64,000 nucleotides of DNA from a virus (IMGVR_UViG_3300020179_001470:1-64000); one strand, 5' to 3'; counted from the first letter of the stretch, positions 43,525 to 50,406 are shown. The notes: generated by a model not told the origin, from the letters alone. Program-made: numbers and translations.

Positions 43525-43564
43525 GTATATGAAAAGTCTATATCTAAAATAGATATTTATTAAT

Positions 43565-43984
43565 ATGGGATACTCAGATTTAGTAATTGACCACTACACC
43601 AATCCCCGTAATGTAGGAACATTGGATAAATCCAAATCGAATGTTGGTACGGGATTAGTTGGAGCTCCTGAGTGTGGTGATGTAATGCGTCTACAAATTG
43701 AGGTAGACGAAGATACGGGTATTATAAAAGAAGCAAAATTTAAAACATTTGGATGTGGTTCTGCAATTGCTTCATCATCATTAGTAACTGAATGGTTAAA
43801 GGGTAAATCAATAGATAAAGCACTTACTATTGATAATATGGATATAGTTGAAGAACTTAATCTACCGCCAGTCAAAATACATTGTTCAGTTTTAGCTGAA
43901 GACGCTATCGTTGCGGCTATAGATGATTACAGAAAAAAACAAGGTCTCAAAGAATTGATTAATAATAAAACAATTTTATCATAA
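43565..43984 (+). CDS. iscU: IscU-type iron-sulfur cluster scaffold
   Basis: 139 aa, NifU N-terminal type. The cluster ligands are present: Cys37 in GAPECGDVM (with Asp39), Cys64 in KTFGCGSAIASSS, and His106-Cys107 in LPPVKIHCSVLAEDA. The LPPVK loop recognised by the HscA chaperone is present, indicating IscU rather than SufU. Followed 7 nt later by iscA. The desulfurase would be the host's. Confidence 0.93.
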   Translation: MGYSDLVIDHYTNPRNVGTLDKSKSNVGTGLVGAPECGDVMRLQIEVDEDTGIIKEAKFKTFGCGSAIASSSLVTEWLKGKSIDKALTIDNMDIVEELNLPPVKIHCSVLAEDAIVAAIDDYRKKQGLKELINNKTILS

Positions 43985-43991
43985 ATTTTAG

Positions 43992-44315
43992 ATGATTACA
44001 GTATCAGAATCTGCATCAAAGAAATTAAATTTACTAATAGAAGAAAGTGGATGTGTAACACCATTTGTGAGGGTTGCGGTAAAAGGGGGTGGATGTAGTG
44101 GTTTATCTTATGACCTATCATTTGATACAGAACAAAATATAAACGACACATTAGCGGAAGATAAGGGAATAAAAATTTTGGTGGACAATAAATCTTTATT
44201 ATACCTTTGTGGCACCGAATTAGAATTTTCTGATGGGTTAAACGGAAAAGGTTTTCAATTTATTAATCCCAACGCTAGTCGAACCTGTGGATGTGGGGAA
44301 TCATTTTCAATATAA
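43992..44315 (+). CDS. iscA: A-type Fe-S carrier (IscA/SufA/ErpA)
   Basis: 107 aa HesB-like protein. Conserved cysteines: Cys35 in GGGCSGLSY, and Cys99 and Cys101 in SRTCGCGESF. It would receive clusters from IscU and deliver them to targets. Forms a two-gene unit with iscU. IscA, SufA and ErpA cannot be told apart by eye. Confidence 0.9.
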   Translation: MITVSESASKKLNLLIEESGCVTPFVRVAVKGGGCSGLSYDLSFDTEQNINDTLAEDKGIKILVDNKSLLYLCGTELEFSDGLNGKGFQFINPNASRTCGCGESFSI

Positions 44316-44495
44316 AACAGTGTTTGTTTAACCAAATCTCATTATACAATACCCTAAAAACTAAATTTTTGGAGAGGTTATTTAAAAAAATCATCATATA
44401 ATTTGGTTCTTATCAAACTTTTTATTAATTTTAAATGTTATTGATATGGTATTGACCATTTTGATACATTATTAACTTAACTAAATAACATAAAA

Positions 44496-44669
44496 ATGAA
44501 TAAATTATCTATCCTCGAAATCGGAATTGTCGTTTTATCCGTGATTTGTATTTTTGTATCTGAGTACCTTTACTTATTTCAGGGCGACCAAATGAAAGCG
44601 ATTTTTATTGGTCTTTGGCCGCCAACAATGCTTGGACTTTTGAATTACATCAATTCAAAAAGAAAATGA
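44496..44669 (+). CDS. Small membrane protein, 57 aa
   Basis: Two membrane helices separated by FQGDQMKAIF; starts MNKLSILEIGIVVLSVICIF. The 180 nt between iscA and this gene hold no gene that I see. Function unknown. Confidence 0.6.
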   Translation: MNKLSILEIGIVVLSVICIFVSEYLYLFQGDQMKAIFIGLWPPTMLGLLNYINSKRK

Positions 44670-44670
44670 A

Positions 44671-44853
44671 ATGGAAAATTTGGATATTATCATATTGACT
44701 ATCGTTATTGTTTTTCTTTTCGCGGGATTTATATTTATACCATTGTTATATGCGCACAAGATAGAAAAAAAATACATAACGAAAAATCACTTAAATCGTA
44801 GTTGTTCAGATAAAATTAAATTTGTTAATTCTTATAACAATATTGAAAATTAA
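44671..44853 (+). CDS. Small membrane protein, tandem paralogue 1
   Basis: 60 aa: MENLDIIILTIVIVFLFAGF then a cytoplasmic basic tail. The start is near-identical to the next gene, so the two are tandem duplicates. Confidence 0.6.
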   Translation: MENLDIIILTIVIVFLFAGFIFIPLLYAHKIEKKYITKNHLNRSCSDKIKFVNSYNNIEN

Positions 44854-45087
44854 ATGGAAAATATAGAAGTTATCATATTATCTGTAATCGTTACCATCCT
44901 TTTTTCACTATTTTTAGGTTTAACCATAAGGGAACTTAATAATCCACAGGAAACATTAAGACCCTCAGATGAGTCGGGACCAAGAGCTAATCTTGTCAAA
45001 TTTTTGGGTCGTTGTTTTGATTCTCCAACTCCAACAAAAGTGGAAGAAAATAAAACAACCAGTGAGGAGGAAAAATTTATTTTATAA
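44854..45087 (+). CDS. Small membrane protein, tandem paralogue 2
   Basis: 77 aa: MENIEVIILSVIVTILFSLF then a longer polar tail. Begins immediately after the stop of paralogue 1. Confidence 0.6.
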   Translation: MENIEVIILSVIVTILFSLFLGLTIRELNNPQETLRPSDESGPRANLVKFLGRCFDSPTPTKVEENKTTSEEEKFIL

Positions 45088-45160
45088 ATGTCTTCATAAT
45101 GAAAAAAATTCCCGGTTCCGGCGCCCGAGGTTCATTTTAATGGAAAAAAAATAACACAGT

Positions 45161-45304
45161 ATGGGACAAATAGTTTATACATACGAAAAATGTAGGGAAG
45201 AGGCGTTAAAATACAAAACAAGGTTTGAGTTAAAAAAAAATAACCGTAATGTTTTAATGCCATTTATCGTAATAAATGGAATCACACTATTTTCTCACAT
45301 ATAA
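45161..45304 (+). pseudogene. Fragment with nuclease-associated YEKCREEALKY motif
   Basis: 47 aa (MGQIVYTYEKCREEALKYKT then RFELKKNNRN). The pattern YxxExCxxEAxKYxxRxExxKxN is a repeat found next to homing or Vsr-like nuclease domains in phages, where the run normally continues. Here the protein is only this piece. The rest of 45088-45462 shows no convincing gene. Confidence 0.4.
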
Positions 45305-45462
45305 CTATTGTCGGTCAATCCCCGAAAATCCGACCATCAAGATTAACCATACTTAGGTTACATAATTTGGTGACACCAGCTCAAAAGAAACTTGAGTATA
45401 AAAGTTCAGAGTACAAACAGTATATGGAAAGAGTAAACAATTCACTGAACAAATATTAAAGT

Positions 45463-45879
45463 ATGGTCACAGTTGGGGTGATAGCGGGAAATTTTGACAT
45501 TATCCATCCGGGGTATATTCATATGTTCAACGAATGTAAAAAACATTGTGACTATTTGGTTGTATGTTTACACGAGGACCCGTCTATTGAAAGACCCGAG
45601 AAACTAAAACCGGTGTTATCCTTAGATGAAAGGACCCAAATACTGGAATCATTAAGACAAGTTGATGAGGTGATTCCATATAGTTTTGAAATAAATCTAT
45701 ATGAGATTTTAAAGAATAGAAATTTTCATGTTAGGTTCTTGGGTGATGATTATAAAAACAAATCGTACACTGGTGATAACCTACCAATCCCCATACATTA
45801 TTTAGATAGGTCTCACGGTTGGTCAACCACAAAATACAAAACGTTAATATCGAACACCATTAACTTAAACAAATTTTAA
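45463..45879 (+). CDS. Cytidylyltransferase-like (TagD type)
   Basis: 138 aa nucleotidyltransferase: GVIAGNFDIIHPGYIHMF has the HxGH-type nucleotide-binding motif and SHGWSTTKYK matches the C-terminal (R)TxGISTT(x)IK motif. LSLDERTQILESLRQVDEV is the usual middle block. Relatives couple glycerol-3-phosphate or ethanolamine phosphate to CMP. Probable role in surface or lipid chemistry. Confidence 0.8.
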   Translation: MVTVGVIAGNFDIIHPGYIHMFNECKKHCDYLVVCLHEDPSIERPEKLKPVLSLDERTQILESLRQVDEVIPYSFEINLYEILKNRNFHVRFLGDDYKNKSYTGDNLPIPIHYLDRSHGWSTTKYKTLISNTINLNKF

Positions 45880-45895
45880 AAAATATAAATATTTT

Positions 45896-45926
45896 TTTGG
45901 AAATCTCAAAAAATACATTACATTTG
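45896..45926 (+). promoter_or_regulatory. Promoter of the RNA leader, CRISPR array and nuclease
   Basis: TTTG 45896-45899, a 19-nt spacer and TACATTTG 45919-45926. Transcription would begin about 45933 and run through the structured leader, the array and probably the nuclease gene, all on the plus strand. No other promoter this good is seen before the nuclease. Confidence 0.8.
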
Positions 45927-45990
45927 TATTGTAATTGTTCTTTGAAATATTGGAAACTTCAATATATTATTTCATCAGAGGTAAAACTTT

Positions 45991-46097
45991 GGTGGGGGTG
46001 GTTGTACACCCCATAGTGAATCCTGAATAAACAGGGTGGAATTTATCTGGAGATTAACTTCTCACTCACTAAATACCTTTTATTTTTAAATAAGGGA
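45991..46097 (+). ncRNA. tracrRNA-like structured leader (scaffold copy U)
   Basis: This stretch is a diverged duplicate of the sequence across the 3' end of the nuclease gene (48341-48430). Shared features are a hairpin GGGGUG-GUUGUA-CACCCC (45995-46012), a CCUG...CAGG hairpin, a GAGA...UCUC hairpin (46050-46063) and the invariant tail CTCACTCACTAA. It then continues into TAAATACCTTTTATTT, almost the 5' half of the CRISPR repeat, and AAATAAGGG (46088-46096), which can pair with CCTCTTATTT of the repeat over 9 bp (one G-U). It therefore looks like a tracrRNA with an anti-repeat. It also still reads CTPHSES in the nuclease C-terminal frame, which suggests descent from a duplicated gene end. 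Confidence 0.7.
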
Positions 46098-46140
46098 ATC
46101 ATTCACAATATGTTGATTCGTAATAAGATGGGTTAACCAT

Positions 46141-46894
46141 GTTGTAAATACCTCTTATTTGAAAGGTGTATACAACTGGTTTGAACTGTTTGCACCTCCC
46201 TGAAGAGTTGTAAATACCTCTTATTTGAAAGGTGTATACAACTATGACCAACAGAACTTGATGTTAAATCAAGTTGTAGATACCTCTTATTTGAAAGGTG
46301 TATACAACTGAAATTCCACCTAATGACTGGAATCCAGGTTGTGGATACCTCTTATTTGAAAGGTATATACAACGTTAATCCTCTTTGATTGTGAGGTTAT
46401 GTGTTGTGGATACCTCTTATTTGAAAGGTACATACAACCGATGAACCGGGTCCTTATCAAATTGAGAGCGTTGTAAATACCTCTTATTTGAAAGGTGTAT
46501 ACAACGCAATAACCCAATTCCATAATTACGGTATAGTTGTGGATACCTCTTATTTGAAAGGTGTATACAACAGAGAATGATTCAACGGCCATTCCAATAA
46601 GTTGTAGATACCACTTATTTGAAAGGTGTATACAACGTCACTTGTGGCCACTAAATCTGTTGTAGATACCACTTATTTGAAAGGTGTATACAACATTTGT
46701 TCTTTATGTTGATGTGGAGGACGCACTGTAACGCTAAGGTTACTGGTTGTAGATACCTCTTATTTGAAAGGTATATACAACTAGTCGTATTAGTACCGAT
46801 ACTACAAAAACGGAAAGGTATATACAACATGTAGACTCTTGGGTGTTGTGTTAACCACGTTGTAGATACCACTTGTTTGAAAGGTATATACAAC
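46141..46894 (+). CRISPR. CRISPR array, 36-nt repeats, 11 full and 1 truncated
   Basis: Repeat consensus: GTTGTAAATACCTCTTATTT plus GAAAGGTGTATACAAC. Repeats start at 46141, 46207, 46273, 46338, 46403, 46470, 46536, 46601, 46659, 46746 and 46859. A 3' half-repeat lies at 46813-46828. Spacers are 29-31 nt except one of 22 nt (46637-46658) and one of 51 nt (46695-46745). Repeats fold into a long hairpin (GTTGTA/TACAAC outer stem, ATACC/GGTGT inner stem). Early repeats match best; later ones carry GTTGTAGATACCAC and GGTATATAC changes, so the leader end is at 46141 and the distal end is ageing. Confidence 0.95.
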
Positions 46895-46974
46895 TTTAGT
46901 CCAGTCATCCAAAGGAAAATTTGGTTACCACTTGAAGTTTTTAATATGACAATGAACATAAACCCGAACATGAC

Positions 46975-48405
46975 ATGCCAATAATCACAAGAAAAATCAA
47001 ATTGATTGCGGTTGGTGAAACCAGCAAGGACAAAACCGCATCGTACAACTATGTTAAAAGGATTGCATCCGATTTAACTCAGGTGGGTAATGAAGTTATT
47101 CGTCTTCACGTTTGTAATCAATATGAATTGGATAGATTAAAATCATCCATGAACATATCCAAGGGTGATGCAATCAAGATTTTTCAAGAACAGATTGGTA
47201 CATCAGTTCAGAACAGTGGTTATCAAATGTTAACCAAGTTTCCATATATTGCTTCAGATATTAGAACAAACTTCAATCAGAAGATATTCAAAACCATTAA
47301 GGAAAACTTTCACGACATCATGAACAGCAAGATGTCGGTACCATCATTTAGGAAGACATCCATATCCATTCCGTTCAGTGGTGTAAAGGCGGGTGAATGT
47401 GTATTATTTGTTGATGATGATGATGAACATATGTTTAACTTTCCTTTATCATCATCGGAAAAAAGTATTCATAAGGAAATTAAATTCAGATTACATTATG
47501 GTAGGGACCCCAGTAACAATCGTGTCATTGTAAATAGGATTTTGGATGGGACTTATAAGATGAACGGGAGTTCCATTCAGATTGACGATAACGATTTGTA
47601 CTTGTTGTTGACCTGTGATATTCCTGTAAATGTATCCAATAATATGGACCCCAATAAGGTAATGGGAATTGATTTGGGTATTAACCGACCGGTATCAATT
47701 TATATTGATGGGGAGAAACGTCAACCATCACAAATTCAATTGGGTGAGAAGATTCAATCTGAAAGGATGAGGTTCTACAAACAACGTAGAGCACTTCAAC
47801 AATCCATGAAGTTTGCCAAGGGTGGACACGGAAGAAAGAGAAAGATGTTGGGGATGGAAAAACTAAGGGAAAAGGAATCCAATTGGGCTACTCTTATGAA
47901 TCACAACATCAGTAGGGAGGTTATTAATATTGCGCAACAATATAATGTGGGCATTATTAAGATGGAGGATTTAACCGGTATAACCACGAACAAGAATGAT
48001 TATTTTTTAAAATCGTGGGCATACTACCAACTTCAGACCGACATTGAATATAAAGCGAAGATGGTTGGAATTCAAATTCTGTGGGTAAATCCAAAAGACA
48101 CATCCATTACATGTCCAACTTGTAAGAATGTGAATAAGGAGAACAGAAATGATAAGGATAAAACCAAGTTCTCTTGTGTTAATATAGAATGTGATGATTT
48201 TGGTAAACTAAAGGATGCTGATATCACCGCAGCACACAATATTACTTATTCTGAAGGTTCTGATGTGAAAGGTAAGAGTAAGAAAGGTAGATTATTAAAA
48301 GGTATTCAAAAGAAACAAGACATTTTCATCACCACAAGTGATGGGGTTGGTTGTACAACCCATAGTGATTCCTTGTATAAACAGGAGGAGGTAATCTCGG
48401 AGTAA
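46975..48405 (+). CDS. Compact Cas12/TnpB-like RuvC nuclease
   Basis: 476 aa, predicted RNA-guided DNA endonuclease. RuvC-I is MGIDLGINRP (Asp233), RuvC-II is IIKMEDLTGI (Glu331), and RuvC-III is DADITAAHNI (Asp416). A zinc ribbon lies between II and III (Cys380, Cys383, Cys401, Cys406). WAYYQLQTDIEYKAKMVGIQ and VNPKDTSITCPTC are hallmarks of the TnpB/Cas12 family. Residues 1-220 should form the REC/wedge lobe. Size lies in the TnpB/Cas12f/Cas12n range, far below Cas12a or phage Cas-phi. It lies 80 nt after the array. Its last 65 nt also form part of a scaffold RNA. No cas1, cas2 or tnpA is seen. Confidence 0.9.
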   Translation: MPIITRKIKLIAVGETSKDKTASYNYVKRIASDLTQVGNEVIRLHVCNQYELDRLKSSMNISKGDAIKIFQEQIGTSVQNSGYQMLTKFPYIASDIRTNFNQKIFKTIKENFHDIMNSKMSVPSFRKTSISIPFSGVKAGECVLFVDDDDEHMFNFPLSSSEKSIHKEIKFRLHYGRDPSNNRVIVNRILDGTYKMNGSSIQIDDNDLYLLLTCDIPVNVSNNMDPNKVMGIDLGINRPVSIYIDGEKRQPSQIQLGEKIQSERMRFYKQRRALQQSMKFAKGGHGRKRKMLGMEKLREKESNWATLMNHNISREVINIAQQYNVGIIKMEDLTGITTNKNDYFLKSWAYYQLQTDIEYKAKMVGIQILWVNPKDTSITCPTCKNVNKENRNDKDKTKFSCVNIECDDFGKLKDADITAAHNITYSEGSDVKGKSKKGRLLKGIQKKQDIFITTSDGVGCTTHSDSLYKQEEVISE

Positions 48406-48475
48406 TGGACTCACTCACTAAGTACTTTTCAAAGGTGTATACAACTAGTAGAATGTCAAATGATGATAACGGAAG
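48341..48475 (+). ncRNA. omegaRNA/reRNA-like scaffold fused to short repeat and guide (copy D)
   Basis: Overlaps the nuclease 3' end. Hairpin 1 is GGGUUG-GUUGUA-CAACCC (48344-48361), hairpin 2 CCUUG...CAGG, hairpin 3 GAGU-AAUGG-ACUC (48400-48412) containing the stop codon, then CTCACTCACTAA. It runs straight into TAAGTACTTTTCAAAGGTGT followed by ATACAAC (ending 48445), a shortened CRISPR repeat. After that comes a guide-like tail beginning TAGTAGAATGTCAAATGATG. This scaffold-repeat-guide order in one RNA is that of a TnpB omegaRNA or a natural single guide. The 3' end is set arbitrarily at about 30 nt of guide. Confidence 0.7.
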
Positions 48476-48510
48476 AAAATTTAATTAATTTGGGGTAACA
48501 AGTGGATAGG

Positions 48511-48582
48511 ATGAAGATTGCGGTAATTGCTCATGATGGAAAGAAGGTGGACATGGTGGCGTTTTGGATTTATTTCAAATGA
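48511..48582 (+). pseudogene. Methylglyoxal synthase 5' fragment
   Basis: MKIAVIAHDGKKVDMVAF is the N-terminus of MgsA (compare MKIALIAHDGKKADMVAF at 30630), then the frame runs into WIYFK and a stop. The nucleotide sequence differs from the intact mgsA at many third positions, so it is not a recent copy of it. It is joined to a fragment of another gene and lies 65 nt past the guide end of the nuclease locus. Confidence 0.75.
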
Positions 48583-48742
48583 AAAGTTCAATGAACTTCT
48601 TGAACAAGCCAAAGAAATGGAGAAAGAGCAGATAATTGAGTTTGCTAAACATTGTTTAGACAAGAGCATAGACTTGGACATTTTAATGGCATATAATCAA
48701 GTAGAAATTGAGTATACCAATAGAACCTTTAAATCAGAATAA
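48563..48742 (+). pseudogene. 3' fragment of a small phage gene
   Basis: The frame FISNEKFNELLEQAKEMEKE continues to a normal end (...TNRTFKSE) but its 5' end is replaced by the mgsA fragment in another frame. It is related to the 62-aa protein at 42854. Translation could only start inside the mgsA piece (ATG at 48527) and give an unnatural N-terminus. Confidence 0.55.
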
Positions 48743-48743
48743 G

Positions 48744-49529
48744 ATGAGCGCAAAAATAGAAATAAACAAAATTTACAACGAAGATTGTTTGATAACTATG
48801 AGTAAAATGCCAGATAATTTCTGCGATTTAATTGTAACATCTCCCCCATACGATAATATGAGAGATTACAATGGATATAAACTTGACTTGCACAAAGTAG
48901 GAGAAGAACTATATAGAATAACAAAAGATGGAGGAATGGTTTGTTTTGTGATGCAAGACCAGACAAAGAATTTTGGAAAATCATTAACCACATTCAAAAC
49001 TGCTATTGACTTTTACAATATCGGGTTCAAATTGTTTGAATGTTGCATATATCGCAAATACGGACAAGAAGGAGCTTGGTGGAATAAAAGATTTAGAATT
49101 GACCACGAATATATTTTAATGTTTCTCAAGGGAGATAAGCCAAAATCATTTAACAAAGAGCCGTTGAAAATTCCATCAAAGCACGGTGGTAAAACAATTA
49201 CAGGATGTGCTACGAGGCAAACCGATGGCACTACTCAAAAATCAAGAGCAATTAAAATTAACTTGATGAAATGTAGGGGTAGTGTTTGGGAATATCTAAA
49301 TGGTGGAGATAAGAATAAAATTAAACGAAAGCATCCTGCTACATTTCCTGATTCTCTTGCAAATGATTTAATAGTTTGTTTTAGCAAAGAAAAAGATATA
49401 GTTTACGATTGTTTTGGCGGTAGTGGAACTACAAGTAAGATGTCTGCAAAAAATAATAGAAGTTGGATTATTTCAGAAATAAGTAGTGAATACTGTAAAA
49501 TCATAAGTGAAAGAATGTCTGAAATATAA
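48744..49529 (+). CDS. DNA methyltransferase, beta class, second copy
   Basis: 261 aa. TSPPYDNMRDYNGY is the catalytic motif near residue 34 and YDCFGGSGTTSKMS the AdoMet motif near residue 225; WWNKRFRIDHEYILMFLKG is typical of this class. Only distantly like the enzyme at 1918. No nuclease partner. Bounded on both sides by an exact 17-bp repeat (TAAATCAGAATAAGATG), which overlaps its own start codon, suggesting a moved cassette. Start 48744 chosen by that junction. Confidence 0.85.
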   Translation: MSAKIEINKIYNEDCLITMSKMPDNFCDLIVTSPPYDNMRDYNGYKLDLHKVGEELYRITKDGGMVCFVMQDQTKNFGKSLTTFKTAIDFYNIGFKLFECCIYRKYGQEGAWWNKRFRIDHEYILMFLKGDKPKSFNKEPLKIPSKHGGKTITGCATRQTDGTTQKSRAIKINLMKCRGSVWEYLNGGDKNKIKRKHPATFPDSLANDLIVCFSKEKDIVYDCFGGSGTTSKMSAKNNRSWIISEISSEYCKIISERMSEI

Positions 49530-49548
49530 TCAGTTAAATCAGAATAAG

Positions 49549-49797
49549 ATGGAGAAGATGAAGAATAAATTAATCAATGATTTGAAGTACTGTGCAGATT
49601 CGATAAAGATATATGGAGATACAGAAGGATATCTGGATGACCATCATATGAAGTTGATTCTAATGAAGTTGAATGAGATGTCGTATTATTATTCCAAGGA
49701 ACTAAACCGCAGGGAGATTCTCAAGAACAAGAAGGGATATGAATATAGATTGCTCAAGCATCTATCTGAAAAGTACCCAGATGAGGATGTAAAGTAA
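49549..49797 (+). CDS. Hypothetical protein, 82 aa
   Basis: Starts MEKMKNKLINDLKYCADSIK at the third copy of the 17-bp junction repeat. Helical, Lys- and Tyr-rich. No family recognised. Confidence 0.6.
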   Translation: MEKMKNKLINDLKYCADSIKIYGDTEGYLDDHHMKLILMKLNEMSYYYSKELNRREILKNKKGYEYRLLKHLSEKYPDEDVK

Positions 49798-49819
49798 AAC
49801 CGGGGGATAAACTCATAAT

Positions 49820-50323
49820 ATGAATATAGAACAATATAGTATAGAAGAACTTATAGAACTAAGGAATACTATCAATGGTATAATAGATACCTATGAAGAT
49901 GGATATACCTATATCTGTAATATAAGAAGTTATGGAAAGAATTGGGTAGATAAGAATATAAAGAATGTACATATACTACAAGAACTATGTCATCAATATT
50001 ATGGATATGATGGTATAGTAGATGTATATTCAACCAACCCCAATCTAAATGAATTGGATAACTATGGAAAAACAATGTACATAGTATCAGTAGAGGAATA
50101 TGATAAATGGAAAGGATATGATTCCCTAAAGAATATTATAGAACAACTCGAAATGGAAATAAAGGAATGGAACGAAAGACATACTTTACCATTTAGAGAT
50201 AGACCTGTATTCGGACCTTTATATAGTGAAGAAGAATTGGAAGGTTTTAAAAAAGAACTATCCGAATATGATATGAACTTTATTGCTCCTGTAGAATATC
50301 ATCCCATAGATACAGATTCATGA
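49820..50323 (+). CDS. Hypothetical protein with atypical codon use
   Basis: 167 aa, starts MNIEQYSIEELIELRNTING; acidic and Tyr-rich. Isoleucine is coded mostly by ATA and leucine often by CTA, unlike surrounding genes that favour ATT and TTA, so the gene probably arrived from elsewhere. No family recognised. Confidence 0.6.
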   Translation: MNIEQYSIEELIELRNTINGIIDTYEDGYTYICNIRSYGKNWVDKNIKNVHILQELCHQYYGYDGIVDVYSTNPNLNELDNYGKTMYIVSVEEYDKWKGYDSLKNIIEQLEMEIKEWNERHTLPFRDRPVFGPLYSEEELEGFKKELSEYDMNFIAPVEYHPIDTDS

Positions 50324-50363
50324 CATATGGATTTGGGAGGTTTACCTCCCCATAGGTTATGTC
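50322..50363 (+). other. Long imperfect hairpin after the foreign gene
   Basis: GACATA pairs with TATGTC outside and GGGAGG with CCTCCC (loop TTTA) inside, beginning at the gene's stop codon. No T run follows, so it is a weak terminator candidate or an mRNA-stabilising or structured RNA end. Confidence 0.5.
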
Positions 50364-50406
50364 AAACTTCTAGGTATCTAAAACAATATACCCATCAGTT
50401 TGTTAT

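Noticed and set aside
45305-45462. A short frame ending LEYKSSEYKQYMERVNNSLN
   Set aside because: It has no convincing start, overlaps no coupled gene, and could be a leftover of a longer protein; not listed as a gene.
46320-46971. Two minus-strand frames over the array that repeat peptides such as VVYTFQIRGIHN
   Set aside because: They are translations of the CRISPR repeats on the opposite strand and their peptide repeats follow the 36-nt repeat period exactly.
46975-48405. Classing the nuclease as Cas-phi, Cas-lambda or Cas12a
   Set aside because: Those proteins are roughly 700-1300 aa. This one is 476 aa, has a TnpB-like C-terminal order, and comes with a tracr-like RNA.
45880-49530. A complete IS200/IS605-type transposon with TnpA
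   Set aside because: No Y1 transposase or serine resolvase reading frame exists nearby, and no clear left end was found.
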